Assembly: GCF_001514145.1 (NCBI RefSeq)
Contig: NZ_KQ948669.1
Coordinates: 248,001-312,000, forward strand
Length of the DNA stretch: 64,000 nucleotides
DNA from: Streptomyces canus
GTDB taxonomy: Bacteria > Actinomycetota > Actinomycetes > Streptomycetales > Streptomycetaceae
Direction of reading: 5' to 3'
The notes under the pieces were generated by a model. The model had not been told where the DNA came from. It saw only the letters and a list, made by a program, of their open reading frames with translations, and made no database searches. This document shows, piece after piece, positions 1 through 8,679 of this stretch. Made by a program: the position numbers and the translations under genes. Positions within the stretch are counted from its first letter, which is position 1. The number at the start of each line of letters is the position of its first letter.

Positions 1-558
1 CCGCCCCACGTGCCCCGGACCGATCAGCGCCGCGACCGCGATCTCGGCGACATCCCGCGGGTCCACGACCCCCTGTCGGCCCGAGCCCAGCATGTTCGGC
101 ACCGGCTCACCCGAGCGGAGCGCCTCCGCCCAGCTCAACGTGTTCGACGCGAAGACGGACGGGCGCAGGATCACCCATTCCAGCCCGCTTTCCCGGACCG
201 CCTCCTCACCGTGTCCGTGCGCGATGCCCCCCAGGCCGGTTCTGGGATCGCCCGCCATGATCGCCGAAAGCTTCACGATCCGCCGGACCCCGGCCGCCCG
301 AGCCGCCTCGGCCATCCCGCGGTCGCTGTCCCGGTCCTCCGGACCGAAGACGCCGACGAGGAAGGCGCGGTCGACACCGGCCATGGCCGCCGCCACCGAA
401 CCGGCGTCACGGTGATGGCCGCGCGCCGCCTCCACGCCGGGCGGCAACTCGGCCCTGCCAGGGTCCCGCGTGAGCGCGCGCACCTTCTCTCCGCGCGCCA
501 CGAGCTGTCGTACTACCTCACTGCCGATGGTGCCGGTGGCACCCGTTACGAGGATCAT
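1..558 (-). CDS. NmrA-type NAD(P)-binding oxidoreductase (partial, C-terminus outside window)
   Basis: The protein begins MILVTGATGTIG, a Rossmann glycine-rich loop at the very N-terminus. It continues with the NmrA/atypical short-chain dehydrogenase pattern: VRALTRDP after beta-2, then VKLSAI, and a WVILRPS segment. About 186 residues are visible, and the reading frame runs off the left edge, so roughly the last third is missing. I chose ATG 556-558 because the nucleotide-binding loop starts directly there. Such proteins bind NAD(P)(H) and act as NADPH sensors or quinone/isoflavone-type reductases; no substrate can be read from the sequence. It is divergent from the AraC gene with 96 bp between them, so AraC may control it. 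Confidence 0.8.
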   Translation of the reverse strand, partial: MILVTGATGTIGSEVVRQLVARGEKVRALTRDPGRAELPPGVEAARGHHRDAGSVAAAMAGVDRAFLVGVFGPEDRDSDRGMAEAARAAGVRRIVKLSAIMAGDPRTGLGGIAHGHGEEAVRESGLEWVILRPSVFASNTLSWAEALRSGEPVPNMLGSGRQGVVDPRDVAEIAVAALIGPGHVGR

Positions 559-654
559 GACCACCACCGTGCGTCCCGCGGGGCACCGGACGATAGGAAA
601 TTCCGGCACGTTTCGCGCGCCCGAACCCCCCGGCCCCGCGCTTACGGTGGACGC

Positions 655-1467
655 GTGACCAACTCCGTTTCCGGGCGGGCCCTGCGCACCCCCGACGAGC
701 TGCGTCCGTGGATCGCAGGGATCAAGACCCTGGCCGTCGAGGGGGCGGATCCGCGGAAGCCGTTCGTCCAGCTGCCCGACCCCACGACCAAGGTGATCGT
801 CCGCAGTGAGGCGCGGGGCCGGCCCACCCTGCTGGTCTCCGGGCCCCGGGTCCGGGCCGCGTACCACGCGGGCAAGCGGCAGGTGTCCTGCACGGAGGTA
901 CGGCTGGCGCCGGGAGCCGTCCGGCCGCTGCTCGGTGTCCCGGCCGTCGACCTTCTCGGGCGGATCGTCCCGCTGGGCGCGCTGCCGGGCCGGCCCGCGC
1001 GGCAACTGGCGTACGAACTCCGATGGCTGGAGCCCGACGAGGTCGTCGCCCGGCTCGCGGACGTCCTCCCGGGCCTGCTGCCCACCGCGGCCGGCGGGAC
1101 ACGGGCCGAGCTGCTGCGGGCCGCCGTCGCCGCGCTGTCCGTGCGCTCGGGTCACATACCCGGTCACGTCAGGGAGGTGGCTCGTGAACTCGCCGTCAGT
1201 GAGCGTCAGTTGCGCAACCTGTTCAGCGAGGGTGTCGGCCTCTCGCCGAAGCACTACGCCCGCATCGACCGCGTCCGCGCCGTGCTCGCCCATGCCACCG
1301 AGCTGGCCTCGGCCGAACTGGCCGCCGTCACCGGCTACTACGACCAGTCCCACATGACGTCCGACTTCCGCACCCTGATGGGCGTCCCGCCGCGCTCCTA
1401 CTTCACCGGACGGCTTCCCGCTCCCCGCTCCTGCCAGGTGATCGACAGAGATGCGATTTCCCAGTGA
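655..1467 (+). CDS. AraC-family transcriptional regulator
   Basis: A protein of 270 residues with a C-terminal AraC-type double helix-turn-helix. The first HTH lies around VREVARELAVSERQLRNLF, and the second ends in the family signature GYYDQSHMTSDFR followed by GVPPRSY. The N-terminal half matches the cupin-like sensor of the short actinobacterial AraC proteins and contains no known ligand motif. The start is GTG 655; the frame stays open upstream, but that part has no protein-like character and overlaps the opposite gene. The last 17 bp overlap the chitosanase start, suggesting translational coupling. It may regulate the chitosanase, the divergent NmrA gene, or both. Confidence 0.85.
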   Translation: MTNSVSGRALRTPDELRPWIAGIKTLAVEGADPRKPFVQLPDPTTKVIVRSEARGRPTLLVSGPRVRAAYHAGKRQVSCTEVRLAPGAVRPLLGVPAVDLLGRIVPLGALPGRPARQLAYELRWLEPDEVVARLADVLPGLLPTAAGGTRAELLRAAVAALSVRSGHIPGHVREVARELAVSERQLRNLFSEGVGLSPKHYARIDRVRAVLAHATELASAELAAVTGYYDQSHMTSDFRTLMGVPPRSYFTGRLPAPRSCQVIDRDAISQ

Positions 1468-2269
1468 CCTGCCCAGAACCGCCGCCCGCCGCACGCTGCT
1501 CGCCGTCCTCGGAGCCGGGGCCTTGAGCACCCAGTTGCCGTCCGACGAGGCCGCCGACGCGACCGGGCTCGACGATCCGGACAAGAAGGACCTCGCGATG
1601 CGGCTGGTGTCCAGCGCGGAGAACTCCTCGCTGGACTGGCAGGCGCAGTACACGTACATCGAGGACATCGGGGACGGCCGCGGCTACACCGCCGGCATCA
1701 TCGGTTTCTGCTCCGGTACGAGCGACATGCTGGCGCTGGTCGAGCTGTACACACGGCGGGCCTCCGACAACCCCCTGGCCCCCTATCTGCCCGCCCTGCG
1801 CGCGGTGGACGGCACCGACTCGCACGACGGGCTGGACCCGGGCTTTCCCTCGGCCTGGCGGAAGGCGGCGCGGACCTCCGCCTTCCGCCGGGCGCAGCGG
1901 GACGAGCGGGACCGCGGCTACTTCGACCCGGCGGTCGCGTGTGCCAAGGAGGACGGCCTAGGCACGCTCGGCCAGTTCGTCTACTACGACGCGATGGTCA
2001 TGCACGGCCCCGGCACGGATGCCCTGAGCTTCGGTGGCATCCGCGGCCGGGCCCGGCAGGGTGCGGACACCCCGGCGGACGGCGGTGACCAGACCGCCTA
2101 CCTGCACGCCTTCCTGGACGCCCGGGTGTGGGCGATGCGCCAGGAGGCGGCCCACCATGACGTGAGCCGGGTCGAGACCGCCCAGCGGGTCTTCCTGGAA
2201 CAGGGCAATCTCGACCTGGACACACCGCTCAAGTGGAAGGTGTACGGGGACAGTTACGAGATCGGCTGA
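1451..2269 (+). CDS. csn: secreted chitosanase, glycoside hydrolase family 46
   Basis: This enzyme hydrolyses beta-1,4 bonds in chitosan outside the cell. After an N-terminal export signal with twin arginines and a hydrophobic stretch (RRTLLAVLGAGALS), the mature part follows the classical Streptomyces GH46 fold. The catalytic acid Glu lies in SSAENSSLDW and the catalytic Asp in YIEDIGDGRGYTAG. The family sequence GIIGFCSGTSDMLALVELY follows. At 272 residues it is full length for GH46. The signal looks Tat-dependent. The ATG lies inside the end of the AraC gene, an unusual arrangement that ties its translation to the regulator. No transcription terminator is obvious directly downstream. Confidence 0.93.
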   Translation: MRFPSDLPRTAARRTLLAVLGAGALSTQLPSDEAADATGLDDPDKKDLAMRLVSSAENSSLDWQAQYTYIEDIGDGRGYTAGIIGFCSGTSDMLALVELYTRRASDNPLAPYLPALRAVDGTDSHDGLDPGFPSAWRKAARTSAFRRAQRDERDRGYFDPAVACAKEDGLGTLGQFVYYDAMVMHGPGTDALSFGGIRGRARQGADTPADGGDQTAYLHAFLDARVWAMRQEAAHHDVSRVETAQRVFLEQGNLDLDTPLKWKVYGDSYEIG

Positions 2270-2685
2270 CCCGACGGCGGCATCGGGAGCAGACGGTCGG
2301 ACAGTGCTCCCGGGCTCCCGCCCGTCCCGGTCCGCCCCGATCGGCGTACGCCCGGCGCCCACCGCACCACAACGCCCGCAACATACGTGCCCCGACGACG
2401 ATCTCTCCCCAGTGCTCACTGACCCACTGAACGACATGCACTGTGCGTTCCCTCCACCCGGTGTCCGGCGGGGCGTCCATGTCCCCTGCCTGCCTTCGGT
2501 CTACGGAGTGGCACGCACCGGCCTGAAGCCCGTTCGGACAGGACTCGGACACCGGGCTGTGACCAGGGGTGACGTCGGCTGTCCGGGTGTCCGGACGTGT
2601 CCGGTTCGGACACCCGGGAGTGTCCGGCGATGACGCCCGCCGACCGCGTACGCTCGTCGGCGAGGAACACGGGGTGGAGGAACGC
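2270..2685. promoter_or_regulatory. intergenic region with a cluster of TGTCCG/CGGACA boxes
   Basis: This 416-bp gap holds no convincing gene. Its right half (about 2535-2630) is crowded with the hexamer TGTCCG or its complement. The strongest element is an 11-bp inverted repeat, CCGGGTGTCCG at 2583-2593 and CGGACACCCGG at 2607-2617. Nested beside it is a second palindrome, GTGTCCGGTTCGGACAC, at 2597-2613. A further TGTCCGG lies at 2620-2626. The array ends about 60 bp before the STAND gene start at 2686, so it is probably a multi-site operator for that gene. Confidence 0.55.
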
Positions 2686-5610
2686 ATGAAGACGGGGCGG
2701 GACAAGGCGGCACCGACCGCAGGGCGGTCCGCGGGTCTGGCGCTGGCGTCGGTCGATCCTGACGCGCCGGAGGAAATGCGGAAGTTGGCCCTACGGCTGC
2801 GGCAGCTGCTCGACAGCGCCGGGTTCACAGGTGTCCGCGAGATCGCATCCGCCTGCGACCTGGGCCGTACGACCGTCTCGGACGCCCTGTCGGGCACCCG
2901 CGCACCGACCTGGCCCACCGTCGCGACCCTGCTCAGGCTGTGCCGAGTGGCCCCCGACTCCGCCTGGAAGCTCGACCAGGAGGCGGCCAAGAGCGCCGAG
3001 CAGGACCGGAAGAGCAACCGGCGGACCGTGCGGAGCAGCGGCGGCACGATGCGCGCCGGCACGACGACGGACTCCGGGACGACGCACCACGGCCACGGCG
3101 CGGTACTGCCCGGGACCTTCTCGGTCCGTGCGCCCTACGGCGAACTCCCACCCCGGGTGCGGGGGCGGGACACTCTGCTCGCCGCGCTGGAACGGGAGTT
3201 GATCCGGCGCAGCGGCCCGGTACAGGTGCTGCACGGTCTGGGTGGTTCCGGAAAGACGACCGTGGCGCTGCAGCTGGCTCGGTTCGCTCACGACCGGAAC
3301 TACCGGGTCTACTGGGTCTCCGCCTCCACCAGGGACAGCCTGGCGACAGGGATGCGCCAGGTCGCGCGCGAGCTGCGGGTTTCCGAGCAGGAGGTCGAGG
3401 TCGCCTGGTCGGGGCGGGCCAGTGCGACGGACCTGGTGTGGCGTGCCCTCGACGACGCGGACCAACCGTGGCTGCTCGTGGTCGACAACGCCGACGAGCC
3501 GTCGGTGGCCGCCGCGGACGGGGGCACCGTGGGCGACAGCACGGGATGGATCCGGTCCAGCCCGGCCGGGCTCACACTCGTCACCACGCGGACCGGGAGC
3601 TCCCTGGTGTGGGGCAGTGAGGCGGAGTGCCGGTCCGTGGACGTGCTGGCGCCCGACGACGGGGCCGCGGTCCTCGTCGACTTCGCCGGCGACGCGGGGT
3701 CCCTGGCGGACGCCCGGGCACTGTCCCAGCGGCTCGGCGGGCTGCCGCTGGCGCTGCGACTGGCCGGATCATATCTGGCCCGTACTCGGCGCGGGTTCGG
3801 GCTGCTGAGCCGCCCGGACGGGGAGGGCGGCCCCGTCCAGGACTTCGTGGGGTACGGCCTGGAACTGGAACGGCTCGGCGCGGAGCTGCTGGATCGCGGT
3901 GAGCCGGACGGCGGCAGCGCCGGGGAACGGCGGCTGCGGCGTCTGGTGAGCCGGACGTGGGAGATGAGCCTCGACCTGCTCGCCGGGCAGGGGCTCCCCG
4001 AGGCGCGCGTCCTCATGCGGCTGCTCTCGTGTTTCGGGCACGCGCCGTTCCCGGTCGAGGTGCTGGGGAGGGCGGTTGAGAACAGACCCGAGCTCTTCCC
4101 GGAGGGGGCCGAGCGGTGCGAGGCGGCTCTCGAGGCGCTGGTGGACCTGAGTCTGCTGACGGTGGAGGACGTCACCGTCATGGTCGACCACGCGGCCTCC
4201 GTTCACGGAGTTGTGCCGTGCCTGACGGCCCACCCCCTCGTCCTGCAAACGAATGCCCAGCAGATGCGGACCGCTCCCGAAGGGATGCGCGCGGACCTGT
4301 GGCGGAACGCATCCTTGATCGCCGAGCAGCTGTCCCAGGTGTCGGACGCTCCCGACATGTGGAAGGTGTGGCAGCTCCTGGTTCCGCACATCACCGCGGG
4401 AATCACAGCCGTTCCCCGGCAGTACGAGGAGACGTTGGTCACGTTCCTCGGTGTCGGACTGGCTGCGCAGCACTACACGGCCTCGTCCAACAATCACGAC
4501 CTCCACAAGGAACTGGTCGCCCTCCTGGTGGAGAGCTCGCGGACACTGCCCCGCGGCCATCTGCTTCGGGTCGCCATCCGCCGGGCTCACAACCAGACGC
4601 TCAAGGGCTCGGAGCAGGTGAGGGCGGCATGCGAGCTCTTCGAAGAGCTCCACGAGCAGCTCGGCCTCGACCACCTCGAGACGATTCTCGCGCGTCTCGG
4701 ATGGGCGAGGGCGCTGCTCGCTTGCGGTGACCCGAGCGAGGCGGAGCGGGAGCTGCGCGCCGCCGTCGATGCGATGCTGCGGATGCCACACGTCCCTGGC
4801 CATCTCGTCGTGGCCCAGGCCGATCTGGTGAAGACCCTCGCGGCGCAGGGCAAGCCCGAAGAGACGGCGGACGAGGCCCGCATTCTGCTGACGACGCTCA
4901 GCGCAGGAGAGGCCGGCTTCAATGTGGCTCTCGCACACCACGCAGCCCACGCGCTCGACTCGGCGGCGCTGCTCCCGGAGGCGGAGGAGCTGTACCGCCG
5001 TATTCTCGCCGCGCTGGAGGAAGCGGCGGAGAAGAGGTCACCTCTCTACCGGGACATGGTCCGGCATTTGGCCAAGAACCTCGTCCGACAGGGCCGCAGC
5101 CGCGAGGGCATGGACCTGCTCGGTGAGTTCCTCGCGCAGCACCGGGCGGACCCACACTCCGTCGGTGCCCACGTCACCGCATTGGTGAGCCTGTACCACG
5201 CACGTGTCGACCTCCAGATCGAGCTCGGCGAAGCCGACCGGGCGGAGGCGGAGCTGCGGGCCCTTCTGTACGGAGACCTCGATGGGCTCGACTCGGCCGC
5301 TCCCGCCGTCGTCCAAACCCGGCACGCTCTGGTTCGCGTCCTGCTCACTCTTGACCGGCCTGACGCCGCCGAGCATGAACTGGACGTCCTGGACGCCGCG
5401 TTGGCCAGCAGGGCGAACACCGGAGCGCCGCTTTGGACCAGCAGACTGTGGCGTGCCCGCTGCCACTGCGCGCGGGGCCGATGCGCCGATGCGGTCACGG
5501 TCTACGACGAGGTGATCGGCGACGTGTCCGACGATCCGGCTCTCGTCCGTGCCGTCACAGAGGAGTCCGCCGAGTGCCGGCTGGTGGCGCGGGGCGGGGC
5601 GGGAGCGTGA
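2686..5610 (+). CDS. STAND-family (NB-ARC + TPR) signal-transduction ATPase with N-terminal HTH
   Basis: A 974-residue protein. Residues about 20-100 look like a helix-turn-helix domain (REIASACDLGRTTVSDALSG). A low-complexity linker leads to an NB-ARC ATPase: Walker A GLGGSGKTT at about residue 185, Walker B WLLVVDNAD at about 262, and the GLPL motif in GGLPLALRLAGS. The C-terminal 450 residues are helical and alanine/leucine-rich with TPR-like periodicity. The start is ATG 2686, with GGAGG five bases upstream; the frame stays open further upstream but lacks a good ribosome site. Streptomyces STAND proteins act as regulators (AfsR-like) or as defence sensors, and the HTH favours regulation here. 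The gene ends 11 bp before the convergent permease. Confidence 0.85.
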   Translation: MKTGRDKAAPTAGRSAGLALASVDPDAPEEMRKLALRLRQLLDSAGFTGVREIASACDLGRTTVSDALSGTRAPTWPTVATLLRLCRVAPDSAWKLDQEAAKSAEQDRKSNRRTVRSSGGTMRAGTTTDSGTTHHGHGAVLPGTFSVRAPYGELPPRVRGRDTLLAALERELIRRSGPVQVLHGLGGSGKTTVALQLARFAHDRNYRVYWVSASTRDSLATGMRQVARELRVSEQEVEVAWSGRASATDLVWRALDDADQPWLLVVDNADEPSVAAADGGTVGDSTGWIRSSPAGLTLVTTRTGSSLVWGSEAECRSVDVLAPDDGAAVLVDFAGDAGSLADARALSQRLGGLPLALRLAGSYLARTRRGFGLLSRPDGEGGPVQDFVGYGLELERLGAELLDRGEPDGGSAGERRLRRLVSRTWEMSLDLLAGQGLPEARVLMRLLSCFGHAPFPVEVLGRAVENRPELFPEGAERCEAALEALVDLSLLTVEDVTVMVDHAASVHGVVPCLTAHPLVLQTNAQQMRTAPEGMRADLWRNASLIAEQLSQVSDAPDMWKVWQLLVPHITAGITAVPRQYEETLVTFLGVGLAAQHYTASSNNHDLHKELVALLVESSRTLPRGHLLRVAIRRAHNQTLKGSEQVRAACELFEELHEQLGLDHLETILARLGWARALLACGDPSEAERELRAAVDAMLRMPHVPGHLVVAQADLVKTLAAQGKPEETADEARILLTTLSAGEAGFNVALAHHAAHALDSAALLPEAEELYRRILAALEEAAEKRSPLYRDMVRHLAKNLVRQGRSREGMDLLGEFLAQHRADPHSVGAHVTALVSLYHARVDLQIELGEADRAEAELRALLYGDLDGLDSAAPAVVQTRHALVRVLLTLDRPDAAEHELDVLDAALASRANTGAPLWTSRLWRARCHCARGRCADAVTVYDEVIGDVSDDPALVRAVTEESAECRLVARGGAGA

Positions 5611-5621
5611 CTGCGGTCGGT

Positions 5622-6989
5622 TCAGTGCGTGACCGCGATCTCCTCCCCCCTCTCCATCGGATGGGTGACCTCCTGTGCGTCCCCGCCCCGGCCGAGGTGG
5701 TTGAAGACCAGGTTCAGCGCCACCGCGGCCACACAGCCCGTGGAGATCCCCGAGTCCAGGACGATCTTCGCGGTCTCCGGGAAGGCGTGGTAGAACTCCG
5801 GCGCGGTGATCGGGATGACGCCGACGGCCAGCGACACGGCGACGATCAGGACGTTGTTGTCCTTGTCCAGGCCTGCCTTGACCAGGGTCTGGATGCCGCT
5901 GGCGGCCACCGAGCCGAACAGGACGACTCCGGCGCCGCCGAGCACCGGGCGCGGTACGACGGCGATGAGCGAGGCGGCCATGGGGCACAGGCCCATCAGC
6001 ACCAGGAAGGCCCCGCCGGTGGCGACGACGTAGCGGCTGCGGATCCGGGTCATCGCCACGAGGCCGATGTTCTGGGCGAAGGCGCTGCACATGAAGCCGT
6101 TGAAGAGGGGGCTGATCGCCGAGCCGAGGGTGTCGGCGCGCAGGCCCGCCGCGATGGTCCGCTCGTCGGCCGGGCGCTCGACGATCTCGCCCAACGCCAG
6201 CATGTCCGCGGTCGATTCGGTCATCGAGACCACCATCACCACGCACAGCGAGAGGATCGCGGCGAGCTGGAACTGCGGGGCGCCGAAGTGGAAGGGGGTC
6301 GGGAAGCCGACGACGGCCGCGTCGGTGACGGGTCCGAAGTCCGTCGCGCCGAAGGGGATCGCGAGGAGCGTGCCGGCCACCAGGCCGAGCAGCACGGCGA
6401 CCTGCTTGACGAAGCCGCGGGTGAAACGTCGTAGGAGAAGCACGATCCCGAGCGTCGCAGCGGCCAGGCCCAGGTTGGTCGTCGAGCCGTAGTCCCGCGC
6501 CGCGGGGTCGGGGCCCTGCGCCCAGCCGAAGGCGACCGGCAGGAGCGAGACGCCTATCAGGGTGATGACGGTCCCGGTGACGACCGGCGGGAAGAAGCGG
6601 ATCGCCTTGCTGAAGAAGGGGGCGGCGAGGAAGCCGAGGAGACCGGCGACGATCACCGCGCCGAAGATGACCGGCAGGGCGTCGGACTTGTCGTCCGTGG
6701 AGGCGACGACCGCGGTCATGGGGGCGACGCCGGCGAAGGTGACGCCGTTGACGAAGGGCAGCCGGGCGCCGATCTTCCAGATGCCGAGGGTCTGGAGGAA
6801 GGTGGCGAGGCCCGCGGTGAACAGACAGGCGCCGGTGAGGAAGGTGAGGTCGGTGACGGAGAGGCCGATGGCCGCGCCGACGATCAGGGGCGGGGCGACG
6901 ACTCCGGCGTACATGGCGGCCACGTGCTGGAGGCCGGTGGTCGCCATCTTCAGGGCGGGGAGCTTTTCGTCGACTGGGTGGACTGACAC
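5622..6989 (-). CDS. xanthine/uric acid:cation symporter (NCS2 family)
   Basis: A 455-residue polytopic membrane protein of the nucleobase:cation symporter-2 family. It starts near the typical GLQHVAAMYAGVVAPPL segment of helix 1 and contains the purine-transporter stretch VTFAGVAPMTAV. The NCS2 signature region lies around TESTADMLALGEIV and GSAISPLFNGFMCSAFAQN; the S-Q/N residues there mark purine rather than uracil carriers. It starts at GTG 6989. It is the distal gene of the purine-degradation block and would supply xanthine, urate or related purines to the enzymes encoded upstream on the same strand. Two hairpins lie between it and the deaminase, so it may have its own promoter. Confidence 0.9.
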   Translation of the reverse strand: MSVHPVDEKLPALKMATTGLQHVAAMYAGVVAPPLIVGAAIGLSVTDLTFLTGACLFTAGLATFLQTLGIWKIGARLPFVNGVTFAGVAPMTAVVASTDDKSDALPVIFGAVIVAGLLGFLAAPFFSKAIRFFPPVVTGTVITLIGVSLLPVAFGWAQGPDPAARDYGSTTNLGLAAATLGIVLLLRRFTRGFVKQVAVLLGLVAGTLLAIPFGATDFGPVTDAAVVGFPTPFHFGAPQFQLAAILSLCVVMVVSMTESTADMLALGEIVERPADERTIAAGLRADTLGSAISPLFNGFMCSAFAQNIGLVAMTRIRSRYVVATGGAFLVLMGLCPMAASLIAVVPRPVLGGAGVVLFGSVAASGIQTLVKAGLDKDNNVLIVAVSLAVGVIPITAPEFYHAFPETAKIVLDSGISTGCVAAVALNLVFNHLGRGGDAQEVTHPMERGEEIAVTH

Positions 6990-7082
6990 TGCGGCTCGCC
7001 TCCGGGCGGTTACACGTCGGCACTGACGTGGGTTTCATGGAGGTGGTGCGAGTGGTCGTGCGGGACCGGGACGGAGACCGTT

Positions 7083-7113
7083 CCGGGGCGCGAGCGTCCA
7101 ACACGCGCCCCGG
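7083..7113. other. GC-rich hairpin between permease and deaminase
   Basis: The arms CCGGGGCGCG (7083-7092) and CGCGCCCCGG (7104-7113) pair perfectly around an 11-nt loop. The hairpin lies in the 5' region of the minus-strand permease gene and could act as an attenuator or read-through barrier. There is no adjacent T-tract. Confidence 0.45.
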
Positions 7114-7154
7114 GCACGGCCGCCATGGAACCCGGCATGCGGGGTCCACGGCTG

Positions 7155-7182
7155 CCGGCCGGGAGCCGTCCCTCCCGGCCGG
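7155..7182 (-). terminator. probable terminator after the deaminase gene
   Basis: A perfect 11-bp stem, CCGGCCGGGAG (7155-7165) with CTCCCGGCCGG (7172-7182), has a 6-nt loop. It lies 17 bp past the deaminase stop on the minus strand. There is no U-run, which is common for Streptomyces terminators. Confidence 0.55.
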
Positions 7183-7198
7183 AGTACTGGTGAAGTGA

Positions 7199-8578
7199 TC
7201 AGCCCTGCGCGGCGATTCGCGCCAGACGCCGGGCCTGTTCCCGCGTGGAGCGTGCGACGGCGTCCTCGTCGACGTGCAGCAGGCGGCTGTTCTCGACGAT
7301 CTGACGGCCGTTCACGAAGGAGGCCGTCACAGGTGCCGCCGCGCCGAAGACCAGCGCGGTCACCGGGTCGGCGATCGAGGCGTGCGCGAGGGTGTCGAGC
7401 TTCCACAGCACCAGGTCGGCGAGCTTGCCCGCCTCCAGGGAGCCGGTCTCGGCCGCGCGTCCCAGGACCTGGGCGCCGCCGTAGGTGCCCAGGCGCAGCG
7501 CCTGCCGGGCGTTCAGAGCCGCTTCCCGGTGCGCGCCCAGGCGGTTGATGAGCAGGGCGTTGCGGAGCTCGGTGTGGAGTTCGCCGGACTCGTTGGAGGC
7601 CGTGCCGTCGACGCCGAGGCCGACCGGGACACCGGCCGCGAGCATGTCCGGGACCCGCGCGATACCCGCCGCCAGACGGGCGTTGGACGAGGGGCAGTGG
7701 GCCACACCCGTCTTCGTCCGGGCGAAGGCGGCGATGTCGGAGTCGTTCATGTGGACGCAGTGCGCCATCCACACGTCCTCGCCGAGCCAGCCGGTGGACT
7801 CGAAGTAGTCGGTCGGGCCCATGCCGAACAGTTCCTTGCAGAACTGCTCCTCCTCGACGGTCTCCGAGCCGTGGGTGTGCAGCCGTACGCCGAGACGGCG
7901 GGCCAACTCGGCGCCTTCACGCAGGAGTTCGGTGGAGACGGAGAAGGGCGAGCAGGGGGCGACGGCGACCTGGGTCATCGCGCCGAAGGAGGAGTCGTGG
8001 TGCTCCTTGACGGTCGCCTCGGTCGCGGCGAGGGCGCCCTCCAGGGTCTCGACGGCGAAGTCCGGGGGCAGGCCGCCGTCCTTCTCGCTGCGGTCCATGG
8101 AGCCGCGGGCGAGAGTGAAGCGGACGCCCGTCTCGCGGGCGGCGCGGATGATCGCGCCGGACAGGTCGCCGGAACCGGCGGGGAAGACGTAGTGGTGGTC
8201 CATCGCGGTGGTGACGCCACCGCGGGCCATCATCGCGAGCGAGCCCTGCGCCGCCGCGTAGACCATCTGCTCGTCGATGCGCGCCCAGGTCGGGTACAGC
8301 GCGACGAGCCAGTTGAAGAGGTTGTGGTCGGTGGCCAGGCCCCGGGTGATCCACTGGTAGTAGTGGTGATGGGTGTTGACCAGGCCGGGGGTCACGAGGT
8401 GGCCGGTGGCGTCGATACGGCGGTCGACGTTCTCCAGGCCCTCGGGCGCCGTGCCCGCGCCGAGCGACTCGATGCGGTTGCCGGCGATGACGACGTACCC
8501 GCTCGGGTACTCGGTGTCGTGCGCGTCCACGGTCGCGATCGAACAGTTCTCGATGACGATGCGCCGGTCTGCTGCCAT
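7199..8578 (-). CDS. 8-oxoguanine deaminase-type amidohydrolase
   Basis: A 459-residue TIM-barrel metal-dependent hydrolase of the cytosine deaminase/TrzN-AtzB branch. Visible metal and catalytic motifs are the N-terminal pair in GLVNTHHHYYQW, the barrel histidine in RLHTHGSET, HCVHMN with its following catalytic region, and the metal Asp in GLGVDGTASNES. The H-W/S pattern and the uricase neighbourhood fit 8-oxoguanine deaminase, which releases ammonia and makes urate from oxidised guanine. A hydroxyatrazine-type annotation is the usual alternative. I place the start at ATG 8578, which has AAAGGA just upstream; an in-frame extension to 8611 lacks one. It feeds urate directly into the uricase encoded next door. 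Confidence 0.85.
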   Translation of the reverse strand: MAADRRIVIENCSIATVDAHDTEYPSGYVVIAGNRIESLGAGTAPEGLENVDRRIDATGHLVTPGLVNTHHHYYQWITRGLATDHNLFNWLVALYPTWARIDEQMVYAAAQGSLAMMARGGVTTAMDHHYVFPAGSGDLSGAIIRAARETGVRFTLARGSMDRSEKDGGLPPDFAVETLEGALAATEATVKEHHDSSFGAMTQVAVAPCSPFSVSTELLREGAELARRLGVRLHTHGSETVEEEQFCKELFGMGPTDYFESTGWLGEDVWMAHCVHMNDSDIAAFARTKTGVAHCPSSNARLAAGIARVPDMLAAGVPVGLGVDGTASNESGELHTELRNALLINRLGAHREAALNARQALRLGTYGGAQVLGRAAETGSLEAGKLADLVLWKLDTLAHASIADPVTALVFGAAAPVTASFVNGRQIVENSRLLHVDEDAVARSTREQARRLARIAAQG

Positions 8579-8635
8579 GATTCGTCCTTTGCGCGGAGGT
8601 GGAGAGGGCACGGCAGGACCCCGGGAGTTTGAGTG

Positions 8636-8661
8636 CCGCGGCCCGCCCTGGCGGGCCGCGG
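8636..8661 (-). terminator. 12-bp hairpin after the uricase gene
   Basis: CCGCGGCCCGCC (8636-8647) pairs perfectly with GGCGGGCCGCGG (8650-8661) around a 2-nt loop. It begins 18 bp past the uricase stop on the minus strand, and so lies between uricase and the deaminase. It may end or attenuate the upstream transcript. Confidence 0.5.
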
Positions 8662-8679
8662 GTGCCGCAGAGAAGTTGC

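Noticed and set aside
10..654. Long open frame in front of the AraC gene
   Set aside because: It translates as a Pro/Arg-rich sequence without protein character and lies opposite a clear Rossmann oxidoreductase; it is a high-GC shadow.
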